DNA of 64,000 nucleotides, taken from assembly GCF_000003815.2 (NCBI RefSeq), contig NC_049986.1, positions 7,849,699 to 7,913,698 of the forward strand, read 5' to 3'. The DNA is from Branchiostoma floridae. Lineage: Eukaryota; Chordata; Leptocardii; Amphioxiformes; Branchiostomatidae. The first letter of the stretch is position 1; every line of letters starts with the position of its first letter. Position numbers and translations under genes: made by a program. The notes below the pieces were generated by a model, which was not told where the DNA came from, did not search any database, and saw nothing but the letters and a program-made list of their open reading frames with translations. Below, one piece after another: positions 23,326-35,140 of the stretch.

Positions 23326-23785
23326 AACAGAAGGGGTTTCTTGTACGTAGACTTATTGTGTGATAAAAGTAATCTTTTGTATGAGGGTTTTCATTTATTT
23401 GTGTGCTTTGTATCGGGTTTAGGGGCGGGTATCGGTGCGGTACAAAACCGGGTTTTCTTCTTGGACCGGTCCGGAAAAAGCGGACATGAAAAAAATCATT
23501 GACCGGATGTTTGACCCATTTAAAAATGTACCGGCAGCCCTTCACGTGTTTTGGGGCTTAAATGTCCAAGCAAATAACAAAAAGCAAAGTAGAGTAGAGT
23601 TGATAGTCATTTTCATCAAGTTTCCAGAGTCAGACTTGGTCTAAAATAGGGACGGTTAGAGTTGTTTGCATGAAAATATGATTTTAAAACGCCAATGGAC
23701 GTCGGGTACTCCACCTAATAGAATCCTTTGTTAGCAAATTGGACAATTGTTTTGAGTAAAATGCGTTCACAGATACCTCTTGAAA

Positions 23786-24190
23786 TAGTTGAACTGTAAT
23801 TTCCAACACAAAAATTGGACTCACCCAAATTTTCGACTACACAGTATCAGTCTTTGTCAAGGAATAAACAATCCACTGCTGTCGTAACGTCACGTTATGC
23901 AAATAAAACACGTGACTCATTGAGCAGTGGATCATAGGTTGCAGGAAGGAAGTCTATGGCACCAACCGTTACTATTCAAGGATAGATGTAAAGCTCTGAT
24001 GTAGATGGCTTCTTTGATCCTCTAGCGAAAAAGTCTAGTTCTGTGTCCAAGATTTTTACTTTGTCCAGTGAGACGGAATGACCCGGAGACTCAATATGTA
24101 TGTGTTGGGAAACTTCGAAGGTGGTTGAAGTGATCTATCTCTCAGTCTCCCCAATGTAGGTTTCTTTAAAGTGATTTCTTTAGTGTTAAA
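23786..24190 (-). mobile_element. Penelope-like element tail, right-arm copy
   Basis: The uninterrupted counterpart of 19195-20250. In + orientation it begins AGTTGAACTGTAATTTCCAACAC, then GTCTTTGTCAAGGAATAAAC, and CTCTGATGTAGATGGCTTCTTTGAT, the complement of the EAIYI-coding stretch. It forms the inner edge of the right arm. Confidence 0.6.
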
Positions 24191-25127
24191 AGTAGTTCAA
24201 TAGCCTTTTTGATGTTCTTTTGGTGAAGTTCTGCTGCAGTACCAAAGTCACATACCAGAGAGCCAAAAATCGACCTTGGCCTTTGTCTTCCTTGGCCTCT
24301 ATCCACTTACCAAATAACATTGCAATCCATCCAGAGGTTCTAAAGTTGTGCTGACCACAACTATCAGGAAAAACAAACACACGGACACACACAAATAACA
24401 ATATCTCCATTTGGAGATCATGGAGATAATAATGAAGTGAAAAAAAATGAATAGCACATAACGGATTGTTATGTTCTCATCAGACTTGTTTTATTATTAA
24501 CGTCACGTACATATGCATGGATCTATGTGTTAATCACTATAAGAATCCACCGATAGCTTCTGTATTGGTAAAATTGAACTACAGCTTCACGATTAAAGTT
24601 ACTTACACGTACATGATTTGTGACTATGACACTAGCACTGTCCACCATGATACTGCTGGCATGACATGAGGAAACCTTGGAGTTGCCAGACAAACTTTGA
24701 TCTAATATGCAACTGCAGTCAGAAAAATTTGCCATTATACACATACTCAAAAGGATAGGTCAAACTCTTAGTATAATCGTCTACGTGTACATGGTGGACA
24801 GTACGTACGTAAATTCTCCATTTTATAATCTCAATGCGGAGCACACTGTCCCGTTTATTCTGCCCGAATCTGTATCAGATTCAGCCTATTCATTTGAATT
24901 CTAGCCGAGTGTCGACTTCATAACACATTTAAGCTCCGTCGATAATTTTCACCAAATTAACTGGCCTCGTGATACCCAATGTACATCCAGAAGAATCCTT
25001 ATACACAATGTACAAAGAATTTCTACGCTTTTCTTAAATCTTATGGTTCTCAGCCAGCGGCCCTGAATTTTTTTCACCCCGATGACCAGATATTCCAGGA
25101 AAATACTGCCTGTATGGGTTTTCCCGC

Positions 25128-28100
25128 TCAGACGTTTGTGTCGGCTGAGTTCCCGGAAGGTGCTGCATCGGTCTTCTTTGTGGGCTGGAGGATATATGAA
25201 GGAAAAGGGTGCAGTTTTGTGAGATATCGCCAGGTGCTGCCACTTATACAGTTGCAGATAATTTGAAGTTCGCTTGGATCAACATGTTTTCTGCCTATCA
25301 TGTGACGGCTGTCAGACTTTGGCAGTGAGTTTAGTTTACAATCTACCAAACGGACTTCTGCTTAGCGATTACCCATGCCCCATTCAGAATCGCATCACTA
25401 GGGCCATGTTGATTTGATTATTTGGATGACATCCCCCGGGAACCCCAAAACATATGCAAGCGTGCGAAAAAAAAAACGTTTGGCAAAAAAAAAGTTGCCT
25501 TTGATACGAACTTATAGTGGTTAGGAAGGTTGAAGAAATGACTAAACACAGAGAGTATGGCACACCAAATTATAGATTCTTCATTTTTCCTTTTCACATA
25601 TTCTCTATGACCTTGGAAGCGACATTGACATTTGTGATTTAGGTATACTTTTTCCAATTTTTTCCCCAATCTACCGTACATTACTCATTCTATAGCAACA
25701 TTTTCTTTCAAAACGAAATTTGATGCTATACAGATGCTAACCCTATAACCAAATCAACATGGCTTATATCCAGGAAGGACCATGACTTCAATGGATGAAT
25801 CAAATAGTGTAACAAAGTCCATTTACGAGCAAAGAGCTGCAATGATCAAGGGTCACTATAGCTCAATCAATGGAGAAAATGGCACATAGAATAATCATAT
25901 ATTACATACATCACATTATCTTTGTTTGAAACTATATTAAATCGAACAGCATCAAAGAAGACATTCTTGCCATCAGCTGAGACACCTGAAGGCTCTAAAC
26001 TTACCTTAGACGTGCGCTTATCCCATATTACTTCGATTCCCATGATGCACAGCGCCAAGATGGCGGCCACCACGAGCTCGACGAACATCGGCATGATGTC
26101 CCGATAGTCCACTGGATTAACATGGCTGTAGGAAACCTCGGGGTGACGTTCTGGTCGAGGGCACTTTTCAGAATACTGCGAACACAACAATTCATCATTT
26201 ATGTTTAATAGAACCTAATATTTGGGGGGGGGGGGCGTGTCTTATTTCTCTTCTTCTCCAAACAAATATAAAGGTCAAAGACCTTGGATCAGACGGCTGT
26301 CATTATTGTCACTGGTGAAGCAGCAGACGCCCTGTGGTGTTCGATTACATTATACAGCAAGTGGCAGGACATAATTTGAATTGGTGCTAGTCACCGTATT
26401 TATGATTGATTCAATCTATTTTATGTTGGCTTATCAAACGTTAACCATGAATGCACAAACTAGAAAGACACAATTACAACGTGTATCTTGGAGCAACAGA
26501 CAGTTCATTGTATTATCTAAAAGCATATATTCTAATTGCTGATGATCAGATAGGTAACAATCAGCATAAAATATTCATGATAGATTCCAAAGACACAATG
26601 TTTTTTTTTATTTATTTATTGAACTTATAGAGTGGCCCCTTCAGCCCTGTTGTTTGTGTGTCAGGTCAGTAATAATCAGTGTATTGTCTGAAATCATTGT
26701 GAATTTCTTATCATTATTTTACAAAAAAGAATACGGGATTTGAGCATTTTGTGTGCTTAACGGACATACATTATAATCTAAACTGGCGCAGATGAATTCA
26801 AAGGAAAAGCCTGTATATGCGCCGGCCCCTAGGGGTCATGCTCGAAAATGAAAAAAAAAAAAAACAGCTTTTAAACTGTCCAGCTGAGCGCTTCTTCCAA
26901 ATTGTGACCTAAGCATAACTGGTCATAGAAAAGTCCCGCAACACTTACAATCCATTTCTGGTACAGAAGGTTCAGCTTGCCGCTCTCCTTCAGCTGCAAG
27001 ATGGCGTTGTTGAGCGGCTTTCTCAGTGGGGAATCCGCCTGCAGTCCGATGGCCTGGGACCTGGGATCTGTGAAGGTGTTGCCCTCCTTGACGGACATCA
27101 GATCGCACGGCTTCCGATTGCTGTAGAATTGGGCCGTCGACGACTCTGCGATGAAGGCGACCCCTCCCTCGCGGGCCAGCCTTACTCCCTCATCCGTATT
27201 ACTCACCAATGTTGCCTTCTGATGAATACGGTTGTAGGAATCAATGGGAGAGCTCTTGAACGTGAGATCGACCCTTCCAAACCTGATGAAGACTGGACGG
27301 ATCTCGTCGGTTGCCGCCAGATCATCGAACGACTGCACGGGGGCCATGGGGGAAGCGATCGGGCCGGGGATGAAGAGGCCCACGATGGCGCCAGTACAAA
27401 GGATGAGCGTCCAGACGACGAAGCCGAACCAGAAGACGAAGAGAAATCGTCCGGAGACGGAGCGGGGCGAGTAGTCCACCCCCTGCCAGCTCATGGCGCT
27501 GTAGCAGATCCACAGGCTGTGCCCGAAGGTCGACAGTCGGCTCGCCTCGCCGACCTCTGCCGAGTACGCCCGATTCTCGTACGGACTGACCCGAATGATG
27601 ACGAACAGGACGATGCCGCTCAGGAGGAACGACGCAATGACCATAAACCATACAGGCATAGTCATGACGGCTCTCCACCATTCCCTGCCTGCGATCTGAA
27701 AAATACCATTTTACCTTTAATCATTTTTTGGAAATAAAACTAAATTAATTGACCGTCTGTTATCTTCCCCAGGGCAGTTCTGACTGGTTCGAACTGCATG
27801 TAGCTATATAGGTGTCGTTGCTTACAGATGCGGACCCAAACGTAAAGTGTTTACAGACATACAACGAGCTACAGCTATAGCTGTAGGGCAACATGAACCA
27901 GTCAGAATCGCCCTACACAGACGGTCACCGAAACGTCAGTCGAAAAAACAACACTTAGCTGTGTATAATGGAGATAGTTATTCAGCGTCCTACCAACCCG
28001 ATGAAACGGGTATACTGTTTATCTTGCCAGAATGTTTTAGGCTTGTACGTCTGTCTGTGAACAGCATAACTCGAGAAGCCTTGGATGGATCCTGATGACA

Positions 28101-31100
28101 TTTGGTTGGTTGCAATCGGTAGGGTTGGGAAAACGAAGGTCAAATTTGATAGTCGACCCCCTAGCGGCTTCCTAAGGTACTGCAGCTGAACTTCCATTTT
28201 CGATAACTCTTTGACTGATCGACTCCTGTCTTCGTCAAGGAATGGATAATCAACTGCTTCGGTCACGTGATGTAGATAGCACGTCTGAAGGTCGTATCTC
28301 ACTGGACTTGCTGCGGCACTGCGGGGTTCGTTCACTGCAGCACTGTTGTGTTATTTTCGATGATTTTTCAGATATTGCGTAGTACGTAAAACTATGACTT
28401 AGAAGAAAAAACGCACAAAACGTAAGAAAATGCGGTCTTAAATTTATCTCTGAAATTCGATGAGTTATCTTTCGAACCCCGCACTGCCGCACCGGTGCCC
28501 CACGTGCAGTGAGATACCGCCTTGACTATGTACATGCAAGTTGCGTAAGTTGCCTTCTACCAACACAGATGAACTTTCAAGTCAAGATACTCTTTTTTGT
28601 TTATCTTAGCCTGGATCATACATGTATAAACCGACCTGCATTCCAGGCAAAGGCTTCTTGACCAATATCTCCAGACGTTCGTCTAACACGACGGTACTGA
28701 AGTCGATCACTGTCTCCCTTGGGGAGGCTATGGTCAACCCCAGAGCTATATCCATGTCCTGTAAGAACAGAGGCAATGCTAAGGTCATAAGTTGCAAGAG
28801 GCCCTGCCAAAAAAAGAAAGAAAGAGGGGTCTCGGATATCCATATGCTGTCATCAGGCAAATATGCCTAGCACCTATGGGCTTTAGTCAGAACTACTTTT
28901 AGACACCTCACTCTGAGTAAGCTCGTAGCTCTCCGCCATATCACATGTAAACTAGAAGGATAGAATAAACATAGTCCACTATACATGTCATCGTCCCTGG
29001 TCGTCAATCCCTAACCAAGAAATAGTTACATTGAGCCAGAGGACACAACACAACAGGTAGCTTTTGTCGCTTTCGTGTGCTCGACGCCTACATGCATGTG
29101 GCCCCGTGGGGTCCGCCCTCAAGATTTTTTTTTCAAACTTGCAATTAAAATCAACCCGGGACTCGACAACAGATAGACACCGTAACCCGATAGTGAAAAC
29201 ACCACGGGTACTAACGACCTATATTTCTGTACAATCAGAGCTTTGGCTCCGCCTAAAACACGTCAAAGACACCCGGAGTCAAACCCATGCTTTGTTCACC
29301 GGTTGCCCAACTGTGTCTATAGCGTTGTAAATAGCGTTTGCCTCACCCCTCTGATGAGCTCGCCGACCATGCCGACCCAGGTCCCATCGTCCTGCAGGTA
29401 ACCGTACCTCTGGTCGTCCGGCTCCTTGATAATGAAGTCATACCCGAGGATTGCCGTCAGCTCCGTCAGGAGGTCCTTGTGAAACCCCTCGTACGTGCCA
29501 TCGTCTCTCTTATTCAGGAACCCGGGGTACTGAAGGGAGGAAATATTTAGTAAGGAGGTCAAAGTTGCCTAGACTGTTATGTAGTCTCTAATGGTGGAGA
29601 CAAGACAGACTGACGATATATGTAAAGGTGGACTCTCACTGCACTTGGGGCACGGGTGCGTCACTGCGGGGTTTGGTCACTGCGGCACTGTTTTGTTATT
29701 TTTGCGATATTTAATAATTTAGATTAAGGGTAATACGTAAAAGCATGACTTAGAAGACCACGAATTGAACAAACGGAAGAAAATTCGTTCATTATCTCTG
29801 AAATTAGTTGAGTCATCTACGAACCCTGCAGTGTCGTACCGGTGCCCCAAGTGCAGTTAGAGTCCACCTTGAAGCTATTTATCTGCACTTTCTGTCGTGA
29901 CCCCAACGTAGCTCTGAGTTAAAATCAACCCGGGGCCCAGTGACGTCTATAGACGCCGTGACCTAATCGTGGAAAAACCGAGAGGTACCCCGGCCTGTTG
30001 TACCTGGCAGTCTTCCGGGACGAATTCGTGGCTTTTAGGGGGCACCGATGCATTAAAGGGGTCCTATACTCCAGAAGGGAATGTTTTTTCCCAATAGATT
30101 AGGTATCAGTGAACCCGCTATCAGCAGTCTTTTTGCAGAATTTTGCTTGTGGTGAATTGCGCAAGGTACGTTTGTAGATCACACTAAACCCATGCAGACC
30201 CTTCCCATCCATTTCCTATACGTATAGACACTTCCTTCACCGTGAATATTTTTGGCATGAATGAGATGTGTACTCCAAGACGGTTAATTGTTCACAATAC
30301 ATCAAACCTTTGCACAATATAGAATGCTTTTTGATGTACGCGAGACTAGTGGGTATTCTCTGTCAGTCAGGTTCTTTTTGCGTAGATAAGTGTCATAGTC
30401 TGTATAGACTGACTGACATAGATATATGAAGTAGCATGCATGTTTTACTTCCAAAAACTAATATCTATCGGAAAATAACACGCTCTTGTGGAGTTTAGGA
30501 CTCTACGACGGCCACATTAAAAACAGCGTTTGAACACCTAGGATATCTTCAGTGTGTGTTCCACCTGAGATGCTTAATTAGCAGATCTTCTTTAAGTTGG
30601 TCTTTCTTTCATTGTGGCGATATTTAGATACCCGGCGGAATGGTAAAAGTTGACGCTACAGAAAAGCTGGGTTTCGATCATACGATCCAATGAAAGCTCG
30701 TGAACAGCTGAAATGAGATGGAAAAACATTCTGGAATCATGTTATGGACCAGATACGTATCAGTATACTCGAAATAAAGCGAAACGTTACCTCTATGGAG
30801 CCGACAACAATAGTTCTGGAACGGATGTCACCTGTAACAAAAGAGTAAAAACAGGGGGTCATCAAATAGCAGTGTAGATTCTCAAGCAACCCCAGGTCAC
30901 TGTGAAAAACGTGAACGTCAATGAAGTTGTGACCATTCCTACAATAAAGTAGAATTCAAAGAGCTATCTTCTATTGGTATTTTCTGGTTTGAAGTAGATC
31001 GTACGAAATTCGCTGTGCCATTCTGACGACATGGTGCAGTGGCAATACTCAAAATTACAAGTTTGGAGACCTCACATCTCCATGAAATGTTCTGATTATG

Positions 31101-32306
31101 CAAATGACTTCTACATAATATATGCTTACTTATGTACACCTATAACAAACTGACACAAGTCAAAATGTCGGCATTCGAATCATTCACTGTACCAATTAGA
31201 AGAATTATGGACCTTTTGCATCGATTATGCAAATTAAACTCATTTACATAATTGGCATCTACCAATATTCCACCTGCCACAAACAACGTATATAACATGT
31301 ACTTGAATCCTATAATGGAAAACACGGCAAATATAGATTTTCCTCATTAAATATGCAAGTTAAATGGCAATTTGCATGATTTGCAATTCATTATGTACAT
31401 CTCTGTCAAAGCTACCTGCTAAATATCATGAATATCCGTCGGTCCTTTGTTCAGTTATTGTCCTTGGAAAGTTTTGACAAAAATGCCCCTGCAGTTCCAG
31501 AGCAAGCTGCTAGGACTTTCCGCACTCCACTTAAGCGTGAAAATGGGTACCTGACTTCGATCCGGGAGCTATATATATCAAAAAGGCTATGGAAAGAGTG
31601 GTTTGGTCTCCGCCTTCCAGCGCCACGCCTTAGTAAAGCCCACTTTACAAATCAAGAATTTAACTACGCCGACTTTTCGGCACTTTCGGCTGGAGTATGA
31701 CCGGCGTTTGGCCGATTACGCGGGCTTCGGACGATTGTGAGCAGCTCGGCTTGCGTTGGGGGCACTTCCAACAGAGTGTAAATTCAGCGATGCCTCGGCG
31801 ACAACTTTTTATGAGATTTTGCATTGGTCTATCGCAAACTTCCTGTTAATATTATTTTTCTGGGTGCCCGTCGACCCCACGTAGACCTACATGTTTCCAA
31901 AAACTCAGAAGTTGAAGTTGAAACAAATGTTAGCTTTTTACAGGGTTAGTCCATTTCTAATTCAACTGTGTCCAAGAGATGCTACAATATCATGGGGTAT
32001 ATATAATCATTAGCGTTGGATAGACGTCGCCCGATGTTGAAATTCAGCTAGCTCTGACCAATTTGGCCGGCGTTCGCATGAATTGAAAATCCACTGGTTC
32101 ACTCACCGTACGGCCTGCCCAGGTTGTCCTGATGTTTGTTGACTTAACTATTATCCAAATGAGAAAATGATATACAGGGAAGGTTTTTAGCCATCAAATC
32201 TATAAAGACAGGCAAGAGACGTACCTGTACCGTTCGTCAGTTGCGCAGTGACGGCACAGGTAAAACTGAGAACGGACCCGACCAAGAGAAACACCGCCCA
32301 TGCCAT
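25128..32306 (-). CDS. Ionotropic glutamate receptor-like protein 2 (LBD-only), inverted paralog
   Basis: Same architecture as receptor 1, read on the minus strand: exons 32225-32306 (signal peptide), 30791-30831, 29347-29529, 28636-28758, 26949-27695, 26005-26175 and 25128-25184. The total is 1404 bp, 467 residues, one codon longer than receptor 1 in S2 (FTDPRSQ versus FTARPQ). All splice sites and phases are conserved. M1, pore loop (SWQGVDYSPRSVSGR) and M3 (LILCTGAIVGLF) are almost identical to copy 1. The S2 segment facing the ligand is not: copy 1 has FISGGATEYTFKNSPIAFYN, copy 2 has FIRFGRVDLTFKSSPIDSYN, removing the GST-like triad. S1 reads LGLTIASPRETVIDFS, keeping the ligand-contacting Arg. 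The tail again ends DTNV. No stop or frameshift is seen, so both copies look intact; a changed or lost ligand is inferred for this one. Confidence 0.87.
27751..27926. mobile_element. Palindromic MITE, right-arm copy
   Basis: The mirror of 15994-16178, starting GACCGTCTGT and ending ACACAGACGGTC, with the CTACAGCTATAGCTGTAG core intact. Confidence 0.72.
28195..28275. mobile_element. Penelope-like tail relic beside a dispersed repeat
   Basis: The sequence CTTCGTCAAGGAATGGATAA then CAACTGCTTCGGTCACGTGA matches the tail shared by the other Penelope-like fragments. It follows a copy of the CTCTGGATGGAT/CTGCAGC-GAACTTC repeat at 28030-28190 and is cut on its right by the MITE at 28288. Confidence 0.45.
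28288..28523. mobile_element. Palindromic MITE family member 1
   Basis: The ends AAGG(T)...(A)TCTCACTGGACTTG and the complement CAGTGAGATACCGCCTT pair. The subterminal GCGGCACTGCGGGGTTCG pairs with CGAACCCCGCACTGCCGC. The core contains TTGTGTTATTTTCGATGATT. Two relatives lie at 29625-29870 and 60380-60604. Confidence 0.78.
29625..29870. mobile_element. Palindromic MITE family member 2
   Basis: The sharpest copy: it starts AAGGTGGACTCTCACTGCAC and ends GTGCAGTTAGAGTCCACCTT, with internal GTCACTGCGGGGTTTGGTCA, GTTTTGTTATTTTTGCGATA and AAAATTCGTTCATTATCTCT. It is in receptor 2 intron 2 and absent from the mirrored intron of receptor 1. Confidence 0.82.
31400..32100. other. Right-arm-specific intron segment, unexplained
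   Basis: This part of receptor 2 intron 1 has no clear mirror in the left arm. A 90-codon open frame (31428-31700 +) is present but has no domain or splice logic that I recognise. An inserted element of unknown type is the simplest reading. Confidence 0.35.
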
Positions 32307-33469
32307 GTTGTCAGACGTCAAATCTTTCTCTATCCGCTGTGTCTCTCAGTTATACGTGCCACACCTCAAGGACACGGTTGTACTGGATTCCTGAAGCCAA
32401 GAAGCGGACGGTACCAACAATAATTTGTCACCAGTATGGGTGATCTTTTTTTTCGATTTCATGAAGCTGTGCAGAGGTCATGTGTTTCTTATCATCATTG
32501 GACGACAGCGAAAACTTTTGGTTTCTTTTCAGGGATTTATTCGCCCGCTTTTCATTTTTGTAGCATATTCTATCACCCCTTCCTTTTCTGTGTGGATTCT
32601 CCCTCCTAGAATCGCACCGAAAAAAGCTGTCAAACAATTTGTAAGGCATACCAGTTGTAGTGGGAGGTTCAAGTCGTGTCAGCCACAGGGGGTTAGAATG
32701 AGTTGAGCAGAAACCGACCGGGGCATGTCACACGTGGACAGCTAGCTCGGGATCGGAAGTCTTGACAAGAATGCCAAGAAACGTCCTATAGATCACTGAC
32801 ATCTTAAGATGTTTTCAAGATGGTCATCTAAGATAAGAACTGCTGGTTGTTCTATCCATTGGACAATGCGGCTAGCTCTGTGCCTGGCTTTTCTTGTACC
32901 CAATAGTATCACGTTGGCTGTATAATGTGACATATTGGACTTCTTATCAAACTAATCATATGTAAGGCTACAGCAAGTAAATTTGATGGATGACATCAGC
33001 GCGCCCTTGAATTTTCGCCTGATCTAAAGTACTTTTTTTTCCACTCGAGAAAGTACAAAATAGGAAAATATATCGTGTGGTAGCCTTGATAGTACTTGTA
33101 GAAGTGTTAATAGTGAGGAACATGTAGCCATGACCGTAGCTGTAGGATAACAAAAAAAAGACAGAATTATGCTATCCTGCCAAATGAAGCCATTTGGAGA
33201 CCAAAATTAAATTTCTTGGCAGTTCAATACATGTACCTTTTAACTTGCTAGGTTCGAACAATCCATCCAGCCATATCATCCAGCCACATAGCCCGAGCTA
33301 TCCTGATAAACCACAAACACTATTATTACAAAAGCCACCAAAGACATAGCCTTCTGGGCAAAGGTAAAAAACACCATTTCCTTATCGTGTAATAAGATTC
33401 CCGGTTTGATTTTAGTTGTGAGTTTGAAAAATGAATCTTGAGGCCCAACCCCACGGGATTACATAGGCG

Positions 33470-33950
33470 TCACTCACACGAAAGCGACAAAAGCTACCTG
33501 TTGTGTTGTGTCTTTTGGCTCCTTTCTTGGTTAGGGTTTGACGACCAGGGACGATGATATGTAGAGTTGACTATGTTTATTCTAGCCTTCTAGTCTACAT
33601 GTGATATGGCGCAGTGCTACAAGTTTACTCAGAGTGAAGTATCTGAAAGTAGTTCTGACTAAGGCCCCAAAGGTGCTAAGCATTTGCCTGATGAAAACAT
33701 CTGGATATACAATAAATATTCCTCTTTCTTTCTTTTCTTTTCCTCTGTTCTTACAGGACATAGACATGGCGCTGGGGTTGACCATCACCTCCCCGAGGGA
33801 AGCAGTCATCGCCAAAAATAGTTACTGTATCATTGCAATTAGCCTATTGGTCAAGAAGCCTTTAGCAATAATAAAAAAAAAAATTTATATGATCCAGGCT
33901 AAGATATACAAAAAAAGAGTATCTTGAATTGAAAGTTCATCTGTGTTGGT
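33470..33950 (+). pseudogene. Third glutamate-receptor copy: relic of exon 4 with intron flanks
   Basis: The sequence resembles 15100-15600, including the upstream intron (AGTTCTGACTAAGGCCCC and the polypyrimidine TTTCTTTTCTTTTCCTCTGT-TCTTACAG). From 33757 it reads DIDMALGLTITSPREAVIA, then diverges from the expected DFSTVV, and picks up LLVKKPLAI before a poly-A run destroys the donor. No other receptor exons were found near it. It runs in the same direction as receptor 1. Confidence 0.78.
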
Positions 33951-34014
33951 AGAAGTAATTCCGAATAAAGAACTGTATATGTTGAATTTCCAAACAGGAA
34001 ATCGGAATGACCTT

Positions 34015-34330
34015 AATTGTCGACTATTGTCTTTGTCATGGAATGGGCAATCCACTACTTCCACGACGTCACGTCATGTAGATAGCACGTATCTTTACAG
34101 AGGGTCGTAAATGCCAGATAACCTGTGTACATCCGTGCTCACCGTCCATCGCTGAACAGAGACCGGGGCGACACGTGTTATCTGGCATTTACGACCCTCT
34201 GCTGCAGTCGTGTGTCCCTGACGTCACGTCCGAAAGCTACAGCAGACGGGTCCATTCCGTGAACAAGGCTGACGGAGTCGGCTGAAAATTTGGCGTAAGT
34301 CCCAATCTAACTTGGTGTTGGTTACGTAAA
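34015..34330. mobile_element. Two Penelope-like tails head-to-head
   Basis: The left half (34015-34150) carries the tail on the minus strand and the right half on the + strand. The right half would read NRDRG then RHVLSGIYDPLLQSCVPDVTS, the usual Penelope C-terminus. The junction forms an inverted repeat (AGAGGGTCGTAAATGCCAGA-TAAC about 34099-34122 and its complement about 34178-34201). Confidence 0.55.
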
Positions 34331-34369
34331 GTTTAGTCTTTTCCGTTATGTGCTATTCACTTTTTTCTC

Positions 34370-34600
34370 TTCATTATTATCTCCATGAAAATGGGGATAT
34401 TGTTTTGGGTGTGTCTGTGTGTGTGTGTTTCCGGATATTTGTGGTTAGCATAACTTTAGAACCTCTGGATGGATTGTAATGATATTTGGCAAGTGGATAG
34501 AGATAATAGGAAGACGACGGTCAAGGTCGATTTCGGTCCCTCGGTATGTGACTTCACCATCAAAAAGGCTATTGAACTACTTTTTAACACTGAAAAAACC
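34370..34600 (+). repeat. Dispersed repeat with CTCCATGAAAATGG head, copy
   Basis: A clear copy of the family described at 18920-19190: ATTATCTCCATGAAAATGGG, a TGTGTCTGTGTGTG run, TTTAGAACCTCTGGATGGAT and TATGTGACTTCACCATCAAA. It directly follows Penelope-like sequence. Confidence 0.65.
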
Positions 34601-34639
34601 AATAAATGATCATTAGAACACCATGTTAACAGCGACATT

Positions 34640-35140
34640 AAGATTTATTTCTCCACATTGAATAAAGGATACATAAATCGCTGAACATAAGACCGTGAGG
34701 TGAACCAGTATGATTTCTATAGGATGTAGGGATTACTCCATCACAAATACCAGAAATGTATTTCGTCAATGTATGTTATTAACTCTTAACTTTAAAGTTG
34801 ATTTGGCTGGTGCTTATTTAATATGTTTGTTACTCTTAGTACAGTTTGGGGATTTTAACCCTCATATGCCCTTGACTGTCAATTATAGAGCCAGATCCCT
34901 CAAGAACCATACTGGTTAACCCCTTACAAGTTTAGTATTGTATAGAATTATCAGGACTCGGCAAATACAAAATAACACCTGTACCTCGGCATTACATCGA
35001 CAACTGACGTAAGGTGTGCCAAAAGTGTTTGGCCAAAGCAAGTAGCTTTTATGGATGACATCAGTGGGCATATTGCTTTTAGCCAGATTTTGAGGAAAAT
35101 AGAACATAAGTATTTTTACTCTCCATGCCAGTGAAGATCA
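34640..35140 (+). repeat. Dispersed repeat, unit A of a direct pair
   Basis: It shares a long block with 36005-36560: GAATAAA(G/T)GATACATAAA, ACTCCATCACAAATACCAGA then AATGTATTTC, CCATACTG(G/A)TTAACCCCTTACA and finally TGGATGACATC. The GGATGACATC end also occurs at 32985, 36955 (complement), 15765 and 25425, so this is a multi-copy element. Confidence 0.65.

Larger units (their letters stand above)
23775..32893 (-). repeat. Right arm of large inverted duplication
   Basis: This is the mirror of 11427-20258; see that entry for anchors. Specific to this arm are two palindromic MITEs (28288-28523, 29625-29870) and about 700 bp of unmatched sequence at about 31400-32100 in receptor 2 intron 1. 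Confidence 0.88.
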
